Source: Chitinophagales bacterium
Lineage (GTDB): Bacteria > Bacteroidota > Bacteroidia > Chitinophagales > UBA10324
Assembly: GCA_013816805.1 (NCBI GenBank)
Contig: JACDDS010000016.1
Span: 36,047-100,046, forward strand
Direction of reading: 5' to 3'
Length of the DNA stretch: 64,000 nucleotides
Under the pieces are notes generated by a model that was not told the origin of the DNA, searched no databases, and worked only from the letters and a program-made list of their open reading frames with translations. The position numbers were made by a program, and so were the translations under genes. Position 1 is the stretch's first letter. Every line of letters starts with the position of its first letter. Below are positions 46,188-57,627 of this stretch, piece after piece.

Positions 46188-49100
46188 ATGTTTGGATTTA
46201 TCACAAAATTACTTGGCGGCAATAAATCAGAAAAAGACGTTCGCTCTGTTGAGCCGGTTGTAGGGCAAATACTGGAAGAATTTGAAAAGCTTGCTTCCGT
46301 ATCTAATGATGATCTCAGAAATAAAACAGAAGTCTTCCGCAACCGTATCCGGGAACATATTGCAGACATTACTTCAGAAATAGAATCCCTTAAGGTAGAA
46401 GCAGAAAAGGAGGAAGTTTTGTTTGATGAAAAGGAAGAGCTCTATAAAAAAATTGATCAGCTCGAAAAAAACCGCGACGAGAAAATTGAAGAAGTGCTGA
46501 ATGAAATTCTTCCTGAGGCATTTGCCGTCATGAAGGAAACCGCGCGGCGCTTTACTGAAAATGAAACCCTAGTGGTTACTGCAAATGATCTGGACCGCGA
46601 GTTTGCCATAAAAAAAGATTTTTTATCTATTGATGGCAATCACGCTATCTACAAAAATACGTGGTTGGTACGCGGTATACCTGTCACCTGGAAAATGGTT
46701 CATTACGATGTGCAGCTCATCGGTGGTATCGTACTGCACCAAGGAAAAATTGCCGAGATGGCAACTGGTGAAGGAAAAACGCTGGTCTCAACACTACCAG
46801 CTTATCTAAATGCTCTTACCGGCCTTGGAGTGCATATAGTGACGGTAAACGATTATCTAGCACGTCGTGATGCAGAATGGAACGGTCCTCTGCTTCAATT
46901 CTTAGGAATTACCGTCGACTGCATTGACAACTATCAGCCTCATACGGCAGAACGCCGCGCTGCTTATAATTGCGATATTACGTATGGAACCAATAATGAA
47001 TTTGGCTTCGATTATCTGCGCGATAACATGTCGCGCTCGAAGGAAGAACTGGTACAGCGCAAGCTGCATTATGCTATGGTAGATGAAGTGGACTCTGTGC
47101 TGATTGACGATGCGCGAACACCGCTTATTATTTCAGGCCCTGTTCCCAAAGGAGAAGACCAGGAATTTCAGCAAATGAAGCCACGGGTGATGAAGCTGGT
47201 AGAGGCTCAGAAGCGTGCGGTGAATGGTTTTCTGAATGATGCAAAGAAATTAATTGAAGCGGGAAAAGCAGGAGCTACCGACGGAGGGTTAGCCTTGTTA
47301 CGTGCTCACCGCGGCTTGCCAAAATATGGTAACCTCATTAAGTACATGAGCGAAGAAGGCAATAAGGCGGTGATGTTGAAGTCCGAATCATACCACCTTT
47401 CCGATAACCAGAAAGAAATGCCTAAGGCCGATGCAGAGCTCTACTTCACCATTGATGAAAAAAACAACCAGGTAGATATCACTGAAAAAGGCATTGAGCT
47501 GATTACCGAATCCGGCGAGGACAAAAGCTTTTTTGTGATGCCTGATGTGGGTGCACAGGTTGCCGAGATTGAAAAGATGGAAATTCCTCCGCAGGAGAAA
47601 CTTCAAAATAAGGATTCATTGATGCAGGACTTCGCCATCAAGAGCGAACGCATTCACACCGTACAGCAACTGTTAAAAGCATATGCGCTCTTTGAAAAAG
47701 ATGTGGAATATGTGGTGATGGATGGAAAAGTGAAGATCGTGGACGAGCAAACCGGCCGTATCCTGGAAGGCAGAAGATATTCGGATGGATTGCACCAGGC
47801 AATCGAAGCAAAGGAAAATGTAAAGGTGGAAGCAGCTACACAAACATTTGCTACTGTCACCCTTCAGAATTATTTCCGCATGTACCATAAGCTTTCCGGG
47901 ATGACAGGAACTGCGGAAACAGAAGCCGGCGAATTCTGGTCTATCTATAAGCTGGATGTAGTGGTTATTCCTACTAATGTTCCGATGATCCGGAAAGATG
48001 AGCAGGACCTGGTTTATAAAACCAAGCGCGAAAAATACAATGCAGCTATAGATGAAATAGTGAAGCTGAGCAAAGCAGGAAGGCCCGTATTGGTGGGCAC
48101 AACCTCTGTAGAGGTTTCGGAGCTGTTAAGCCGTATGCTCAAATTCAAAAATATTAAGCATAATGTATTGAATGCAAAACAACACCAGCGCGAAGCAGAG
48201 ATAGTGGCAGAAGCAGGATTGACCAGCGGGGTAACGATTGCAACGAATATGGCCGGGCGGGGTACGGATATCAAGCTTGGTTCAGGGGTAAAAGATGCCG
48301 GTGGCCTCGCTATAGTGGGCACAGAACGCCACGAAGCCCGCCGTGTTGATCGCCAGTTGCGCGGCCGTGCTGGGAGACAAGGCGATCCGGGAACAACTGA
48401 GTTTTTTGTTTCATTGGAAGATGATCTGATGCGCCTTTTTGGAAGTGATCGTATTGCCGGCATGATGGATAGGTTTGGCTATAAAGAAGGAGAAGTGATT
48501 CAGCATGCCATGATCACTAAATCTATTGAGCGGGCGCAGCGAAAGGTGGAGGAAAATAACTTCGGAATACGCAAGCGCTTGCTGGAATATGATGATGTGA
48601 TGAATGCGCAAAGAGAGGTTATATACAAGAAGCGTCGCCACGCTTTATTTGGTGAACGTCTTTCCTACGATCTCTACAATATGATCTATGATTTGTGCGA
48701 AGACATAGTAAGCCAATACCAGCAATCAAACGATTATGAAGGATTCAAGCTGGATGTAATCCGCTACCTGTCTACAGATACCCAAATCACTGACACCGAT
48801 TTTAAAGGAAAGAAAATAAACGAATTAACCCAGCAGTTGTACGATGAGGCCACGGAGGTTTACAAGCGTAAGATGCAGCACCTGGGTGAAGCAGTTCATC
48901 CGGTTATAAAAGATGTTTACTTGAACCGTGCTGACACTATTGAAAATATAGTGGTTCCCTTTACGGATGGAAGCAGAGGTATACAAATCATAGCCAACCT
49001 GAAAAAATCTTACGAAACAGAAAGCCGCGAAGTGGTCCATGCATTTGAACGCAGCGTTACCCTTTCTTTTATTGATGAAGCCTGGAAAGAGCACCTTCGC

Positions 49101-49523
49101 CAGCTTGATGATCTTAAACAGTCTGTTCAGAATGCAGTCTATGAACAAAAAGACCCCCTGCTTATTTATAAGTTTGAAGCATTTGAGCTTTTTAAGAAAA
49201 TTGTGGGTGAGATAAACCGGGATGTAATCTCATTTTTATTCAAAGCAAATCTTCCTATTCAGCAGGGCAGCCAGTTGAACCAGGCGCGCCAGTTAGAAAA
49301 AACGGATTACAGCCGCATGCGCGAAGGCCGCGGTGCCATAGCTGCCAGTGCTTCTCAGAGAATGAATGGAAATGGAAATTCTAATGGAAACGGTGAAGGC
49401 CATGAGCAAGAGGCACCAAAAAAACTGGAACCCATTCGTGTAGGTCCCAAAGTAGGTAGAAACGATCCTTGCCCTTGCGGCAGTGGAAAAAAATATAAAA
49501 ATTGTCATGGAAAAGAAGCGTGA
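46188..49523 (+). CDS. secA: Protein translocase ATPase SecA
   Basis: 1111 residues, the long form usual in Bacteroidota. Motor motifs: [20 protein letters not shown] near 189, the [13 protein letters not shown] box near 299, [13 protein letters not shown], and [10 protein letters not shown] near 726. The C-terminus has a Gly/Asn-rich linker, then the zinc-binding SEC-C motif [16 protein letters not shown], which binds SecB or ribosomes. Insertions in the preprotein cross-linking region (about 330-440) account for the extra length. It drives Sec export, needed for all the signal-peptide proteins in this window. Its end overlaps deoC by 17 bases. Confidence 0.98.
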   Translation: MFGFITKLLGGNKSEKDVRSVEPVVGQILEEFEKLASVSNDDLRNKTEVFRNRIREHIADITSEIESLKVEAEKEEVLFDEKEELYKKIDQLEKNRDEKIEEVLNEILPEAFAVMKETARRFTENETLVVTANDLDREFAIKKDFLSIDGNHAIYKNTWLVRGIPVTWKMVHYDVQLIGGIVLHQGKIAEMATGEGKTLVSTLPAYLNALTGLGVHIVTVNDYLARRDAEWNGPLLQFLGITVDCIDNYQPHTAERRAAYNCDITYGTNNEFGFDYLRDNMSRSKEELVQRKLHYAMVDEVDSVLIDDARTPLIISGPVPKGEDQEFQQMKPRVMKLVEAQKRAVNGFLNDAKKLIEAGKAGATDGGLALLRAHRGLPKYGNLIKYMSEEGNKAVMLKSESYHLSDNQKEMPKADAELYFTIDEKNNQVDITEKGIELITESGEDKSFFVMPDVGAQVAEIEKMEIPPQEKLQNKDSLMQDFAIKSERIHTVQQLLKAYALFEKDVEYVVMDGKVKIVDEQTGRILEGRRYSDGLHQAIEAKENVKVEAATQTFATVTLQNYFRMYHKLSGMTGTAETEAGEFWSIYKLDVVVIPTNVPMIRKDEQDLVYKTKREKYNAAIDEIVKLSKAGRPVLVGTTSVEVSELLSRMLKFKNIKHNVLNAKQHQREAEIVAEAGLTSGVTIATNMAGRGTDIKLGSGVKDAGGLAIVGTERHEARRVDRQLRGRAGRQGDPGTTEFFVSLEDDLMRLFGSDRIAGMMDRFGYKEGEVIQHAMITKSIERAQRKVEENNFGIRKRLLEYDDVMNAQREVIYKKRRHALFGERLSYDLYNMIYDLCEDIVSQYQQSNDYEGFKLDVIRYLSTDTQITDTDFKGKKINELTQQLYDEATEVYKRKMQHLGEAVHPVIKDVYLNRADTIENIVVPFTDGSRGIQIIANLKKSYETESREVVHAFERSVTLSFIDEAWKEHLRQLDDLKQSVQNAVYEQKDPLLIYKFEAFELFKKIVGEINRDVISFLFKANLPIQQGSQLNQARQLEKTDYSRMREGRGAIAASASQRMNGNGNSNGNGEGHEQEAPKKLEPIRVGPKVGRNDPCPCGSGKKYKNCHGKEA

Positions 49524-50211
49524 GCAAAGTGCAGTCCGGAATCTTGAAGGCGGAGATATAGCATCAAAGATCGATTACACCTTATTAAGGCAGGATACTA
49601 CCCTGAAGCAGATAAAAAAGCTTTGCGACGAGGCATTAAGCCACCATTTCGCCTCGGTTTGCGTTCCTCCTTATTTTGTGCGTAATGCCTTTCAGTTCTT
49701 AGAAGATTCTAAAATTAAAATTGCCACGGTTATCGGCTTTCCTTTAGGGTACTGCACTTCCTTTATTAAAGTGGAAGAAGCAAAGAAAGCGATGGACGAC
49801 GGAGCAAGTGAGCTGGATGTGGTGATGAACCTGGCAGCTTTTTTCTCTGGAAATGATAATGATGTTTTGCAGGAGCTGCAGAGTATCACCACGCTCGCAC
49901 ACCTAAAAAGCAAAATGGTAAAGCTGATCATAGAAACCGGCCTACTTGCCGATGATGATGTAAAGCGTGCGTGTAAACTGGCTGTGAAAGCAGATGTTGA
50001 TTTCGTAAAGACATCCACGGGATTTAACGGTGAAGGAGCTTCTATAGAAGTGATAGAGAAGATTCGGGATCTTCTTCCCAAGAAAATGAAGATTAAAGCA
50101 TCGGGTGGAATAAAAACCAGGGAACAGGTAATCGCTTTCTTAAAAGCAGGGGCAGACCGTATCGGTACTTCCTCTGCAGTGGAAATTATGGAATCAGTGA
50201 CAGCAGAATAA
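49507..50211 (+). CDS. deoC: Deoxyribose-phosphate aldolase
   Basis: 234 residues from the ATG at 49507; an upstream GTG at 49483 is less likely. TIM-barrel aldolase that splits deoxyribose-5-phosphate to glyceraldehyde-3-phosphate and acetaldehyde. It has IDYTLL, the Schiff-base lysine in [10 protein letters not shown] near 167, and KASGGIKT with the second lysine. It overlaps the end of secA by 17 bases, so it is translated from the same transcript, an unusual functional mix. Confidence 0.95.
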   Translation: MEKKREQSAVRNLEGGDIASKIDYTLLRQDTTLKQIKKLCDEALSHHFASVCVPPYFVRNAFQFLEDSKIKIATVIGFPLGYCTSFIKVEEAKKAMDDGASELDVVMNLAAFFSGNDNDVLQELQSITTLAHLKSKMVKLIIETGLLADDDVKRACKLAVKADVDFVKTSTGFNGEGASIEVIEKIRDLLPKKMKIKASGGIKTREQVIAFLKAGADRIGTSSAVEIMESVTAE

Positions 50212-50238
50212 ACGTCAAACTTTCTCTGAAATAATTAA

Positions 50239-50631
50239 TTGATAAAATTAGTTTTTCTTCTAAGTTTATTACTTCCCTGCCTTGCATTTGCGCAGGCCGG
50301 TGAGGTTACTATAGTTCAGGATTCAGGTGTGCAAAAGGCAGTCGACCTCTATGGCCAGTTTGCAAAGGATAAAAGAAGTGTAAGTGGCTTTCGCATACAG
50401 ATCGTGGCGGACCAGCATCGTCAAACAGTTATGGATCAGAAACTACGGTTTGAACAGCTTTATCCCGGTGTGAATACTTATTTCAACTACCAGCCGCCTC
50501 AGTTCAAATTACGGGTGGGCAATTTTATTTCCCGCGAAGAAGCAAACAGTTTCCTGCAACAGGTGAAAGATGATTTCCCGATGGCCTTTTTAGTGCCCGA
50601 TAAAGTAATAGTAAAGGGCGTTGGCTGGTGA
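50239..50631 (+). CDS. Secreted SPOR-like protein
   Basis: 130 residues starting at a TTG. The signal peptide (VFLLSLLLPCLAFAQ) is followed by a short linker and a SPOR-like fold: 'GFRIQIVADQHRQTVMDQKLRFEQLYPG', then 'FKLRVGNFISREEANSFLQQVKDDFP'. SPOR domains bind septal peptidoglycan stripped of stem peptides. It lies 27 bases after deoC and may share the secA-deoC transcript. Confidence 0.7.
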   Translation: MIKLVFLLSLLLPCLAFAQAGEVTIVQDSGVQKAVDLYGQFAKDKRSVSGFRIQIVADQHRQTVMDQKLRFEQLYPGVNTYFNYQPPQFKLRVGNFISREEANSFLQQVKDDFPMAFLVPDKVIVKGVGW

Positions 50632-50640
50632 ATCTGTTTA

Positions 50641-52271
50641 TTACTGATAATAGACCATGCCACTGTATTCATGATCCCCCATCTTTAATTGAATGAAATA
50701 CAATCCTTTCGGAACAGCGGCATCGAAGTTGATCGCGGTCTTTAAGATGCCATTGCTAACCGTTATTTGCCTGCCTGAAATAATTTTTCCCATAGGATTG
50801 ATGATTTCCAGAATCCCTGAGGTTACCCCAGTTTGAGTTTGCAATTGAACGGTAAAGGAACTACTGGTAATCGTTGGGAAGATGGCAAAGCCGTGGTCAA
50901 CAGCAGATTCTTTTAACGAAGAGTAATTAGAAGCATTTTCGCTGCCCCTTTGATTATCAAATTCTGCCGGTTCGAGACGTATGACCCAGTAATCATCATA
51001 TCCCTGATTTCCGGTGACGTCTCCATCAGCAGATGTTGAAGAGCCCCCTACAACAATATCCCCTTTATTTGCCTGAACTACAGAAGCCACCTCATCCTGC
51101 GAGCTTCCTCCGAGTGATACTTGTCCTTCCAATTTACCCCGAGTGCTTATTTTAATTACCCAAAAATCATCAGATCCGTGATTACCAGTCACCTCTCCAT
51201 CATTTGATTCGCTGAGTCCTGCCACTATATACCCACCGTCCTTAGCCTGAATGATGCTATTCGCACGATCATCTTCACTGCCACCATAAGATTTCTGCCA
51301 TTGCAGATTACCGATGCTATCAAGCTTCGCTAACCAGTAATCAAAGCCACCAAAATTTTTTCTTACATCGCCCGTAAATGAATTGCTGTAGCCTGCAACT
51401 AAATAGCCTTTATCGGAGGATTGAATAATATCTCGTCCCCAGTCATCTCCTGATCCTCCAAGAGATTTTTCCCATTCTAAAATACCTTCCGGGCTTAGTT
51501 TTACTACCCAATAGTCTAGTTGTAAAGTGCATTTCTGTCATCGTGATGATCGGAAATATCTCCGTCTGTTGAGGAAGATAATCCTGCAATAATATACCCT
51601 CCATCTGTAGTTTGTTTAATTGAATTAGGAAAATCAAATCCAGAACCACCAAATGATTTTTGCCATTGAATATTGCCGAATGAATTAAGCTTTACTACCC
51701 AATAGTCATAGTCGCCGTGATTGCCGGTAACATCTCCATCAACTGAATTCGAATATCCAGTTGTAATGTAACCCCCGTCATTAGTTTGCTGAATGGAAAA
51801 AGCATCTTCATATCCGCTGCCTCCCAAGGTTTTATTCCATTCCATTTTTCCATCACTATCCACTTTTATGATCCAAAAATCCGAATTACCATGATTAAAT
51901 AAAATATCACCATCATTAGAAAAGGTGTATCCTGCGATAATATATCCTCTGTCAACTGTTTTCTGAACTGAAGTTCCTCCATCGTATATTGAGCCTCCAT
52001 AGGATTTCTGCCACTGCAGTTTTCCGTTCGCGGTTATCTTTGCAATCCATGCATCGCCGTTGTCATGAGTGCCCGTAACATCACCATCTTTTGAATCCGA
52101 AATACCGCAAGTTATAAATCCATCATTGCTATCCTGAGTGATATCTAGCAAGATATCATCACCACTGCCACCATAAGTCTTCTCCCACCTTATATCGGGA
52201 ATTTGTGCCGAGCTAATTATCTGAAAATGGATAGAAACCAAAATAAACAAAATATACATTTTCATGATCAT
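50641..52271 (-). pseudogene. T9SS repeat protein split by a frameshift
   Basis: The first part (52271 down to 51516, 251 residues) has a signal peptide and repeats 'GNIQWQKSFGGSGFDFPNSIKQTTDGGYIIAG'. It ends at a stop in DHHDDRNALYN. The intact paralogue upstream reads on as NAIYNNDYWVIKLN. Here one base is missing around 51516-51522, and after it the reading moves to the next frame: DYWVVKLSPEGILEWEKSLGG through to a CTD ending MVYYQ at 50641. A single-base deletion or a sequencing error explains it. If corrected, the protein would be about 543 residues, close to its 546-residue paralogue. Confidence 0.85.
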
Positions 52272-52305
52272 AAATTTGACTAAACTGTTTTCCTCAGCTA
52301 CTTAT

Positions 52306-53946
52306 TTAGCTGTGATAGAATTTTTCAACGTAATGCTGATTACCGACTTTTACCCTTATATAATACATTCCTTTTGGAATACCGGCATCTAAATGCATTG
52401 GAGCCTGAAGCCTGCCATCGGTGATTTTAATTCTTTTGCTTACTATAAGTTGTCCAAGCGGGTTTATGATTTCAATGATGGCAGATGTTGCATCATTCGG
52501 CGTTTGTAATCGAATATTGAGGGAGGTATTGGTGATGGCGGGGGAGACAGAAAAAAAAGAGCTATTGAAAGCAAAAGTTTCTTTTAATGTCGAGTAATCA
52601 CCGTTATTAAAAGCGATTTCATTATCGCTTTGACTGTCCAATTCTTCCGGTTCGAGACGTACTATCCAGTAATCATAATATCCATGGTTGTCCGTCACGT
52701 CGCCATCAGTAGATGCAGCCGAACCACCCACGACTATGTTTCCGTTATTTGCCTGAACTACAGACGACAATTCGTCCTGGCTACTGCCTCCAAGGGACAT
52801 CTGCCCTTCAAGTTTCCCCCTCTCACTAATCTTTATTATCCAATAATCATCTGATCCGTGGTTACCAGTCACCTCTCCATCGTTTGATTCGCTGAATCCA
52901 GCTACTATATATCCTCCATCTTTTGCCTGGATAATTCGATTAGCAAAATCGTCATTGCTACCACCATAAGATTTCTGCCATTGCAGGTTACCGATGCTGT
53001 CGAGCTTTGATATCCAATAATCCAGACCTCCAAAATTTTTTCTCACGTCGCCTGTAAAGGAATTGCTGTAGCCAGCTACCACATAACCTTTATCGGGTGT
53101 TTGAATAATATCTCTGCCCCAGTCATCTCCTGATCCTCCAAGAGATTTTTCCCATTTGATTTTTCCGTCTGAATTTAGCTTTATTACCCAGTAATCGTTA
53201 TTATAAATTGCATTCCTATCATCGTGATGATCAGAAACATCGCCGTCTGTAGAAGTGGACAGCCCTGCAATGATATATCCACCCTCTGCGGTCTGCCTGA
53301 TGGAATTTGGGAAATCAGTGCCTGAACCACCAAATGATTTTTCCCACTCCATAAAACCCGCCGGGTTAAGCTTCACTACCCAATAGTCATAGTCGCCGTG
53401 GTTGCCGGTAACATCTCCATCAACTGAATTCGAATATCCCGTTGTTATGTAACCCCCGTCATAAGTTTGCTGAATGGAAAATGCTTCATCTACACCACTT
53501 CCACCTAACGACCTTTGCCACTGAATATTTCCAAAGCTATCAATTTTCACAATCCAAAAATCAAGACTATTATGATTATCCGTAACATCTCCATCATTTG
53601 AATCGCTCGTTCCTGCAATTATATATCCTTGGTCGCTGGTTTTATGAACTGAAAAAGCACTTTCATAACCAGAACCACCTAAGGATTTCTGCCAAATTAA
53701 TTTTCCTTGCATATCTAACTTCAATATCCAGAAATCACCATTTCCATGACTTTGAGTTACATCGCCATCTTCGGAATACGCTAAACCAGCAGCAATAAAT
53801 CCACCATCATTAGTAGTATCAATTGAATATAGATCATCCGAATTACTTCCTCCATATGAATTTTCCCAACTTATTTGAGGAATTTGTGAGAAAGCAATTA
53901 AATGATAGGAACCATATATAACTATGAATATTATTGATTTTATCAT
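52306..53946 (-). CDS. Secreted seven-repeat protein with T9SS CTD
   Basis: 546 residues from the ATG at 53946, where the signal peptide begins (MIKSIIFIVIYGSYHLIAFSQ). Seven repeats of about 56-60 residues follow the pattern 'GNIQWQKSLGGSGxDEAFSIQQTxDGGYIxTGYSNSxDGDVTGNHGxYDYWVVKLN', a Gly/Asp-rich propeller. The CTD-like end (VSPAITNTSLNIRLQ ... GMYYIRVKVGNQ) lacks the usual YPNP start. It is a tandem paralogue of the frameshifted gene downstream; some 60-base stretches differ by a single base (for example 51697-51752 and 53376-53431), a sign of recent duplication or gene conversion. Confidence 0.8.
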   Translation of the reverse strand: MIKSIIFIVIYGSYHLIAFSQIPQISWENSYGGSNSDDLYSIDTTNDGGFIAAGLAYSEDGDVTQSHGNGDFWILKLDMQGKLIWQKSLGGSGYESAFSVHKTSDQGYIIAGTSDSNDGDVTDNHNSLDFWIVKIDSFGNIQWQRSLGGSGVDEAFSIQQTYDGGYITTGYSNSVDGDVTGNHGDYDYWVVKLNPAGFMEWEKSFGGSGTDFPNSIRQTAEGGYIIAGLSTSTDGDVSDHHDDRNAIYNNDYWVIKLNSDGKIKWEKSLGGSGDDWGRDIIQTPDKGYVVAGYSNSFTGDVRKNFGGLDYWISKLDSIGNLQWQKSYGGSNDDFANRIIQAKDGGYIVAGFSESNDGEVTGNHGSDDYWIIKISERGKLEGQMSLGGSSQDELSSVVQANNGNIVVGGSAASTDGDVTDNHGYYDYWIVRLEPEELDSQSDNEIAFNNGDYSTLKETFAFNSSFFSVSPAITNTSLNIRLQTPNDATSAIIEIINPLGQLIVSKRIKITDGRLQAPMHLDAGIPKGMYYIRVKVGNQHYVEKFYHS

Positions 53947-54083
53947 AAAACAAGTATTTCTTAAAGATAGCATTCTGATAAGTAATTTTGTCCCAGGCAA
54001 CAACCAATTTTGAAATTTTTATTACTTGAAAGTGACTCATAGAGCTAAAAACTCCTTCCTAGATTAATGCAAGAAAAAAGTTA

Positions 54084-55274
54084 ATGGTTAATAAAGAGCG
54101 CGTAAAAGAGTTATCGGCAAAAATCAAAGAGGAAATCATCTCCATTCGCCGCCACCTCCATGCCCATCCTGAATTGTCTTTTCAGGAAATAGAAACGGCC
54201 AAGTTTATTTCTTCAAAACTTTCAGCATGGAACATTGAACATCAGACCGGCATTGGAGGTAATGGAATTGTTGCACTCATCAAGGGGAGAAATCCTGGAA
54301 AGAAAACGATAGCACTTCGTGCCGACATGGATGCACTTCCCATTACGGAAAAAAATGAAGTAGAATATAAATCTCAACATAACGGGATCATGCATGCCTG
54401 CGGTCACGATGTTCATTCAGCATCATTGCTCGGTACTGCAAAAATTTTAAATGATTTAAAGAATGAATTTGAAGGAACCATTAAGCTGATCTTTCAGCCT
54501 GCAGAAGAAAAGCTGCCCGGCGGAGCATCAATAATGATTAATGATGGAGTACTTGAAAATCCAAAACCAGACGTAATAATTGCACAGCATGTATTCACCC
54601 CTTTGCATGTTGGAACTGCAGGCTTTCGTCCTGGAAAATATATGGCATCAGCAGATGAAATTTATATTACGGTAAAAGGTAAAGGAGGTCATGCCGCGGA
54701 TCCGGCCCTTGTTATAAATCCAATCTTTATTGCTGCAAGACTATTGTCTGAGCTTGAAGAATTAATGCAGCAGTTGTCAACTTCCGAAATTCCTACTGTT
54801 CTTAACTTTGGAAAGGTAATTGGCGCAGGTGCCACCAATGTAATTCCGGACGAAGTAACAATTGATGGTACGCTGCGAACACTCGATGAAGCCTGGCGTG
54901 AAACAGTGCATCATAATCTGAAAGAGCTGATTCAAAACTTTTCTGAAAAGGACAAGACCATAGTTCTTTTACGGATGGATAAAGGATACCCCTGCCTCAT
55001 TAATGATAAGGTGATCACTTCTGAGGCAAGGTCATTTGCGGAGGATTATCTGGGAAAGGAAAATGTGAAGGATCTTGATATCAGAATGGCATCGGAAGAT
55101 TTTGCCTTTTTTTCCCAGGCAATTCCTGCATGCTTTTACCGTATTGGTACCGGAAATCCTGAAAAGAACATTACATCCGGTGTGCATACACCTGTCTTCA
55201 ATATTGATGAGGATGCACTTGAAATTTCGACCGGCTTAATGGCATGGATCGCATTAAATTTATTGCTGAATTAA
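54084..55274 (+). CDS. M20 family metallo-amidohydrolase
   Basis: 396 residues. Peptidase M20D pattern: RRHLHAHPELSFQE, ALRADMDALPI, the metal-binding MHACGHDVH (Cys and His), FQPAEE (Glu pair), AQHV (His), and HxP-like SGVHTPVF near the end. It also has the dimerisation lid. Such enzymes remove N-acyl groups from amino acids (aminoacylase, hippurate or indole-acetyl-amino acid hydrolase); the exact substrate is not visible. There is no signal peptide, so it is cytoplasmic. TAATTTTG at 53983 may be its -7 box. Confidence 0.9.
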   Translation: MVNKERVKELSAKIKEEIISIRRHLHAHPELSFQEIETAKFISSKLSAWNIEHQTGIGGNGIVALIKGRNPGKKTIALRADMDALPITEKNEVEYKSQHNGIMHACGHDVHSASLLGTAKILNDLKNEFEGTIKLIFQPAEEKLPGGASIMINDGVLENPKPDVIIAQHVFTPLHVGTAGFRPGKYMASADEIYITVKGKGGHAADPALVINPIFIAARLLSELEELMQQLSTSEIPTVLNFGKVIGAGATNVIPDEVTIDGTLRTLDEAWRETVHHNLKELIQNFSEKDKTIVLLRMDKGYPCLINDKVITSEARSFAEDYLGKENVKDLDIRMASEDFAFFSQAIPACFYRIGTGNPEKNITSGVHTPVFNIDEDALEISTGLMAWIALNLLLN

Positions 55275-55580
55275 CAGACTTTTAAGCTACTGCTATAATA
55301 GTAATTTTTATAACAGAAATGGTTAACCTATTGTGTTAATATTCAGGATTTTTATTATTAAATAACCGTTTCATTCTATATTCTTTATAGGATAATTTCT
55401 TTACCTTGTGCCACTTGATAAAAAATAGTTGGAACGTTTGCCTGACGTGATTTCGAAACAGTAAACTTTGTTTCGGTGCAACAACCTGAGAATGCAGAAT
55501 TACTATATCTTTGCGGGCTTTTAAAGCAAAATCCTCATACATTTTTTTTTAACCAATATTAAATCAATAAAAATTAAACA
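55275..55580 (+). promoter_or_regulatory. Intergenic region with probable cysC promoter
   Basis: No ORF I trust. TATCTTTG at 55506-55513 matches TAnnTTTG and would give a leader of about 60 bases before cysC. I find no TTTG at the -33 position. Confidence 0.45.
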
Positions 55581-56192
55581 ATGGCTGAAGTAAAATACAT
55601 TATTCCTCACGGTCACACTATAACTAAGGAAAACCGCCAGGAACTTAAAGGTCACAAGTCCTGCATTCTCTGGTATACGGGCCTTTCCGGCTCCGGTAAA
55701 TCTACGCTCGCGAATAAGGTGGAGGAGAAAATGTTTGAAATGGGACTTCATACTTATATTCTCGATGGAGACAATGTAAGGATGGGCTTAAATAAAGGGT
55801 TGGGATTTTCCGAAGAAGACCGTAAAGAAAATATCCGCCGCATCGGGGAAGTATCGAAACTGTTTGTGGACGCAGGAATAATTGTTGGCACTGCCTTTAT
55901 CTCCCCTTTTCGCTCCGACCGTGATATGGTGCGCAGTATTGTAAAAGAGGGTGAGTTTGTTGAAATTTTTATTGATGCCCCGCTTGATGTATGCGAGAAG
56001 CGCGACCCGAAAGGACTCTATAAAAAAGCGCGCTCAGGAGAAATAAAGCAATTTACCGGTATTGATTCTCCGTATGAAGCTCCTGAAAAAGCCGAAATGG
56101 TAGTTAAAACCGGAGAGAAATCTCTGGAAGAATGTGCTGCAGATGTTATCAACTGGCTTACGGCAAATAATTATATTCCAGCCGAAGATTAA
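55581..56192 (+). CDS. cysC: Adenylylsulfate kinase
   Basis: 203 residues. It phosphorylates APS to PAPS. The P-loop GLSGSGKST lies near 35-42. DGDNVRMGLNKGLGFSEEDRKENIRR is the APS-binding segment, and FISPFRSDRDMVR and DPKGLYKKAR are family motifs. It is complete and not fused to another enzyme. It lies 30 bases before sat, so the two form a PAPS-making operon. The genes that use PAPS (reductase or sulfotransferase) are not in the window. Confidence 0.97.
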   Translation: MAEVKYIIPHGHTITKENRQELKGHKSCILWYTGLSGSGKSTLANKVEEKMFEMGLHTYILDGDNVRMGLNKGLGFSEEDRKENIRRIGEVSKLFVDAGIIVGTAFISPFRSDRDMVRSIVKEGEFVEIFIDAPLDVCEKRDPKGLYKKARSGEIKQFTGIDSPYEAPEKAEMVVKTGEKSLEECAADVINWLTANNYIPAED

Positions 56193-56222
56193 TTTTTTTA
56201 ATTTAATATAAAAGTAACAAAC

Positions 56223-57386
56223 ATGAATCAACCTCACGGGGGAACGCTTGTGAACCGTTATGCCACGGATAAACGCAGGGATGAATTAGAAAAAAATATG
56301 GCGTCAAAATTCCAGCTTACTATTGAAGACCGGTATGGTGCAGATGTAGAGATGATCGCGATCGGAGCATTTAGCCCTCTTACCGGATTTATGGGTAAAG
56401 CAGATTCCGAATCTGTAATTGAAAATATGGAACTGACCAATGGACTTTCATGGGGAATACCCATTCTGCTTCCTGCGGGAGATAAATTTGATCAGTTGCG
56501 CGAAGGAGAAGAAATTGCTTTGCTGGACAAAACCGGCCGTACCCTTGCCATTATGATGGTTAATGAAAAATTTGAGCTGAACCTCGATACGCTCTGTCAG
56601 AAATGTTTCAAAACTACAGACGATAAACATCCCGGCGTTAAAGCAATTCTTAACGGTGGAAACAAATTTATTGCAGGCGACCTGGAGATGGTTAACCGTC
56701 CTTTAAGGAATGAAACAATCGATGAAAAATACTACCTGGATCCTTCCGAGACACGTGCTGAATTTGAAAAGCGTAACTGGAAAACTATTGTTGCCTTTCA
56801 GACAAGAAACCCTATTCACCGTGCGCATGAATACCTGATCAAATGCGCCCAGGAAATTGTGGATGGAGCTTTGATACACCCAATTGTCGGTGAAACAAAA
56901 TCAGATGACATTCCAGCACCCGTGCGTATGAAATGTTACGAAGCATTAATCTCTAATTATTTTAATAGTAATAATACGATGCTGAGTGTATTGCCTACTG
57001 CCATGCGATATGCAGGGCCTCGCGAGGCAATTAACCACACTGTAATAAGGAAAAACTACGGCTGCACACACATGATTATTGGCCGTGACCACGCCGGTGT
57101 TGGAACCTATTATGGTACCTATGAAGCACAGGAGATGATGGATAAGGTGGCCGATAAAATTGGTATGCAGATCCTGAAATTCGAAAACACCTTCTGGTGC
57201 ATCAATACAGAAAGCATGGCATCCAGCAAAACAGCTCCCAAAGACCCTGAGATGGTTTCCCTCAGCGGAACTAAAGTGCGTGAGATGCTGCGCGATGGGC
57301 AGCGTCCTCCTAAAGAGTTTTCCCGCCCTGAAGTAGCAGATATTCTTATTGAATGGGCAACAGCGAATGCAGCGGTGAGCGTATAA
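56223..57386 (+). CDS. sat: Sulfate adenylyltransferase (homomeric ATP sulfurylase)
   Basis: 387 residues. It makes APS from ATP and sulfate. The catalytic QTRNPIHRAHEY motif (HxxH) is near 193, GRDHAGVGTYYG near 287, and the ending LSGTKVREMLRDG is also typical. This is the single-subunit Sat type, not the CysDN type found in many proteobacteria. It is coupled with cysC and followed by a good terminator. Confidence 0.97.
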   Translation: MNQPHGGTLVNRYATDKRRDELEKNMASKFQLTIEDRYGADVEMIAIGAFSPLTGFMGKADSESVIENMELTNGLSWGIPILLPAGDKFDQLREGEEIALLDKTGRTLAIMMVNEKFELNLDTLCQKCFKTTDDKHPGVKAILNGGNKFIAGDLEMVNRPLRNETIDEKYYLDPSETRAEFEKRNWKTIVAFQTRNPIHRAHEYLIKCAQEIVDGALIHPIVGETKSDDIPAPVRMKCYEALISNYFNSNNTMLSVLPTAMRYAGPREAINHTVIRKNYGCTHMIIGRDHAGVGTYYGTYEAQEMMDKVADKIGMQILKFENTFWCINTESMASSKTAPKDPEMVSLSGTKVREMLRDGQRPPKEFSRPEVADILIEWATANAAVSV

Positions 57387-57410
57387 GGGCTGACTTAATT
57401 AAAATGCAGA

Positions 57411-57439
57411 AGCCGTCTCTTAATGGAGGCGGCTTTTTT
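57411..57439 (+). terminator. Intrinsic terminator after sat
   Basis: AGCCGTCTC pairs with GGAGGCGGCT (one G-U), a 5-base loop, followed by six T residues. It closes the cysC-sat operon. Confidence 0.9.
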
Positions 57440-57627
57440 AGTTTTTAACCTTTAGCATTTCTGCTTTTATTCTACAATATTCCAGGTTTTTAAATTTTTA
57501 ATTTTAATAAAATGTTAACCATGAAAATATTTCCTTTGATTCTCCTCCATATATTGGGATAACCATTTATTCTCTCTATGCTAAGTCTCAAGTTCTGTCA
57601 CTCATTTGTGATCTGGACACCACTCCT

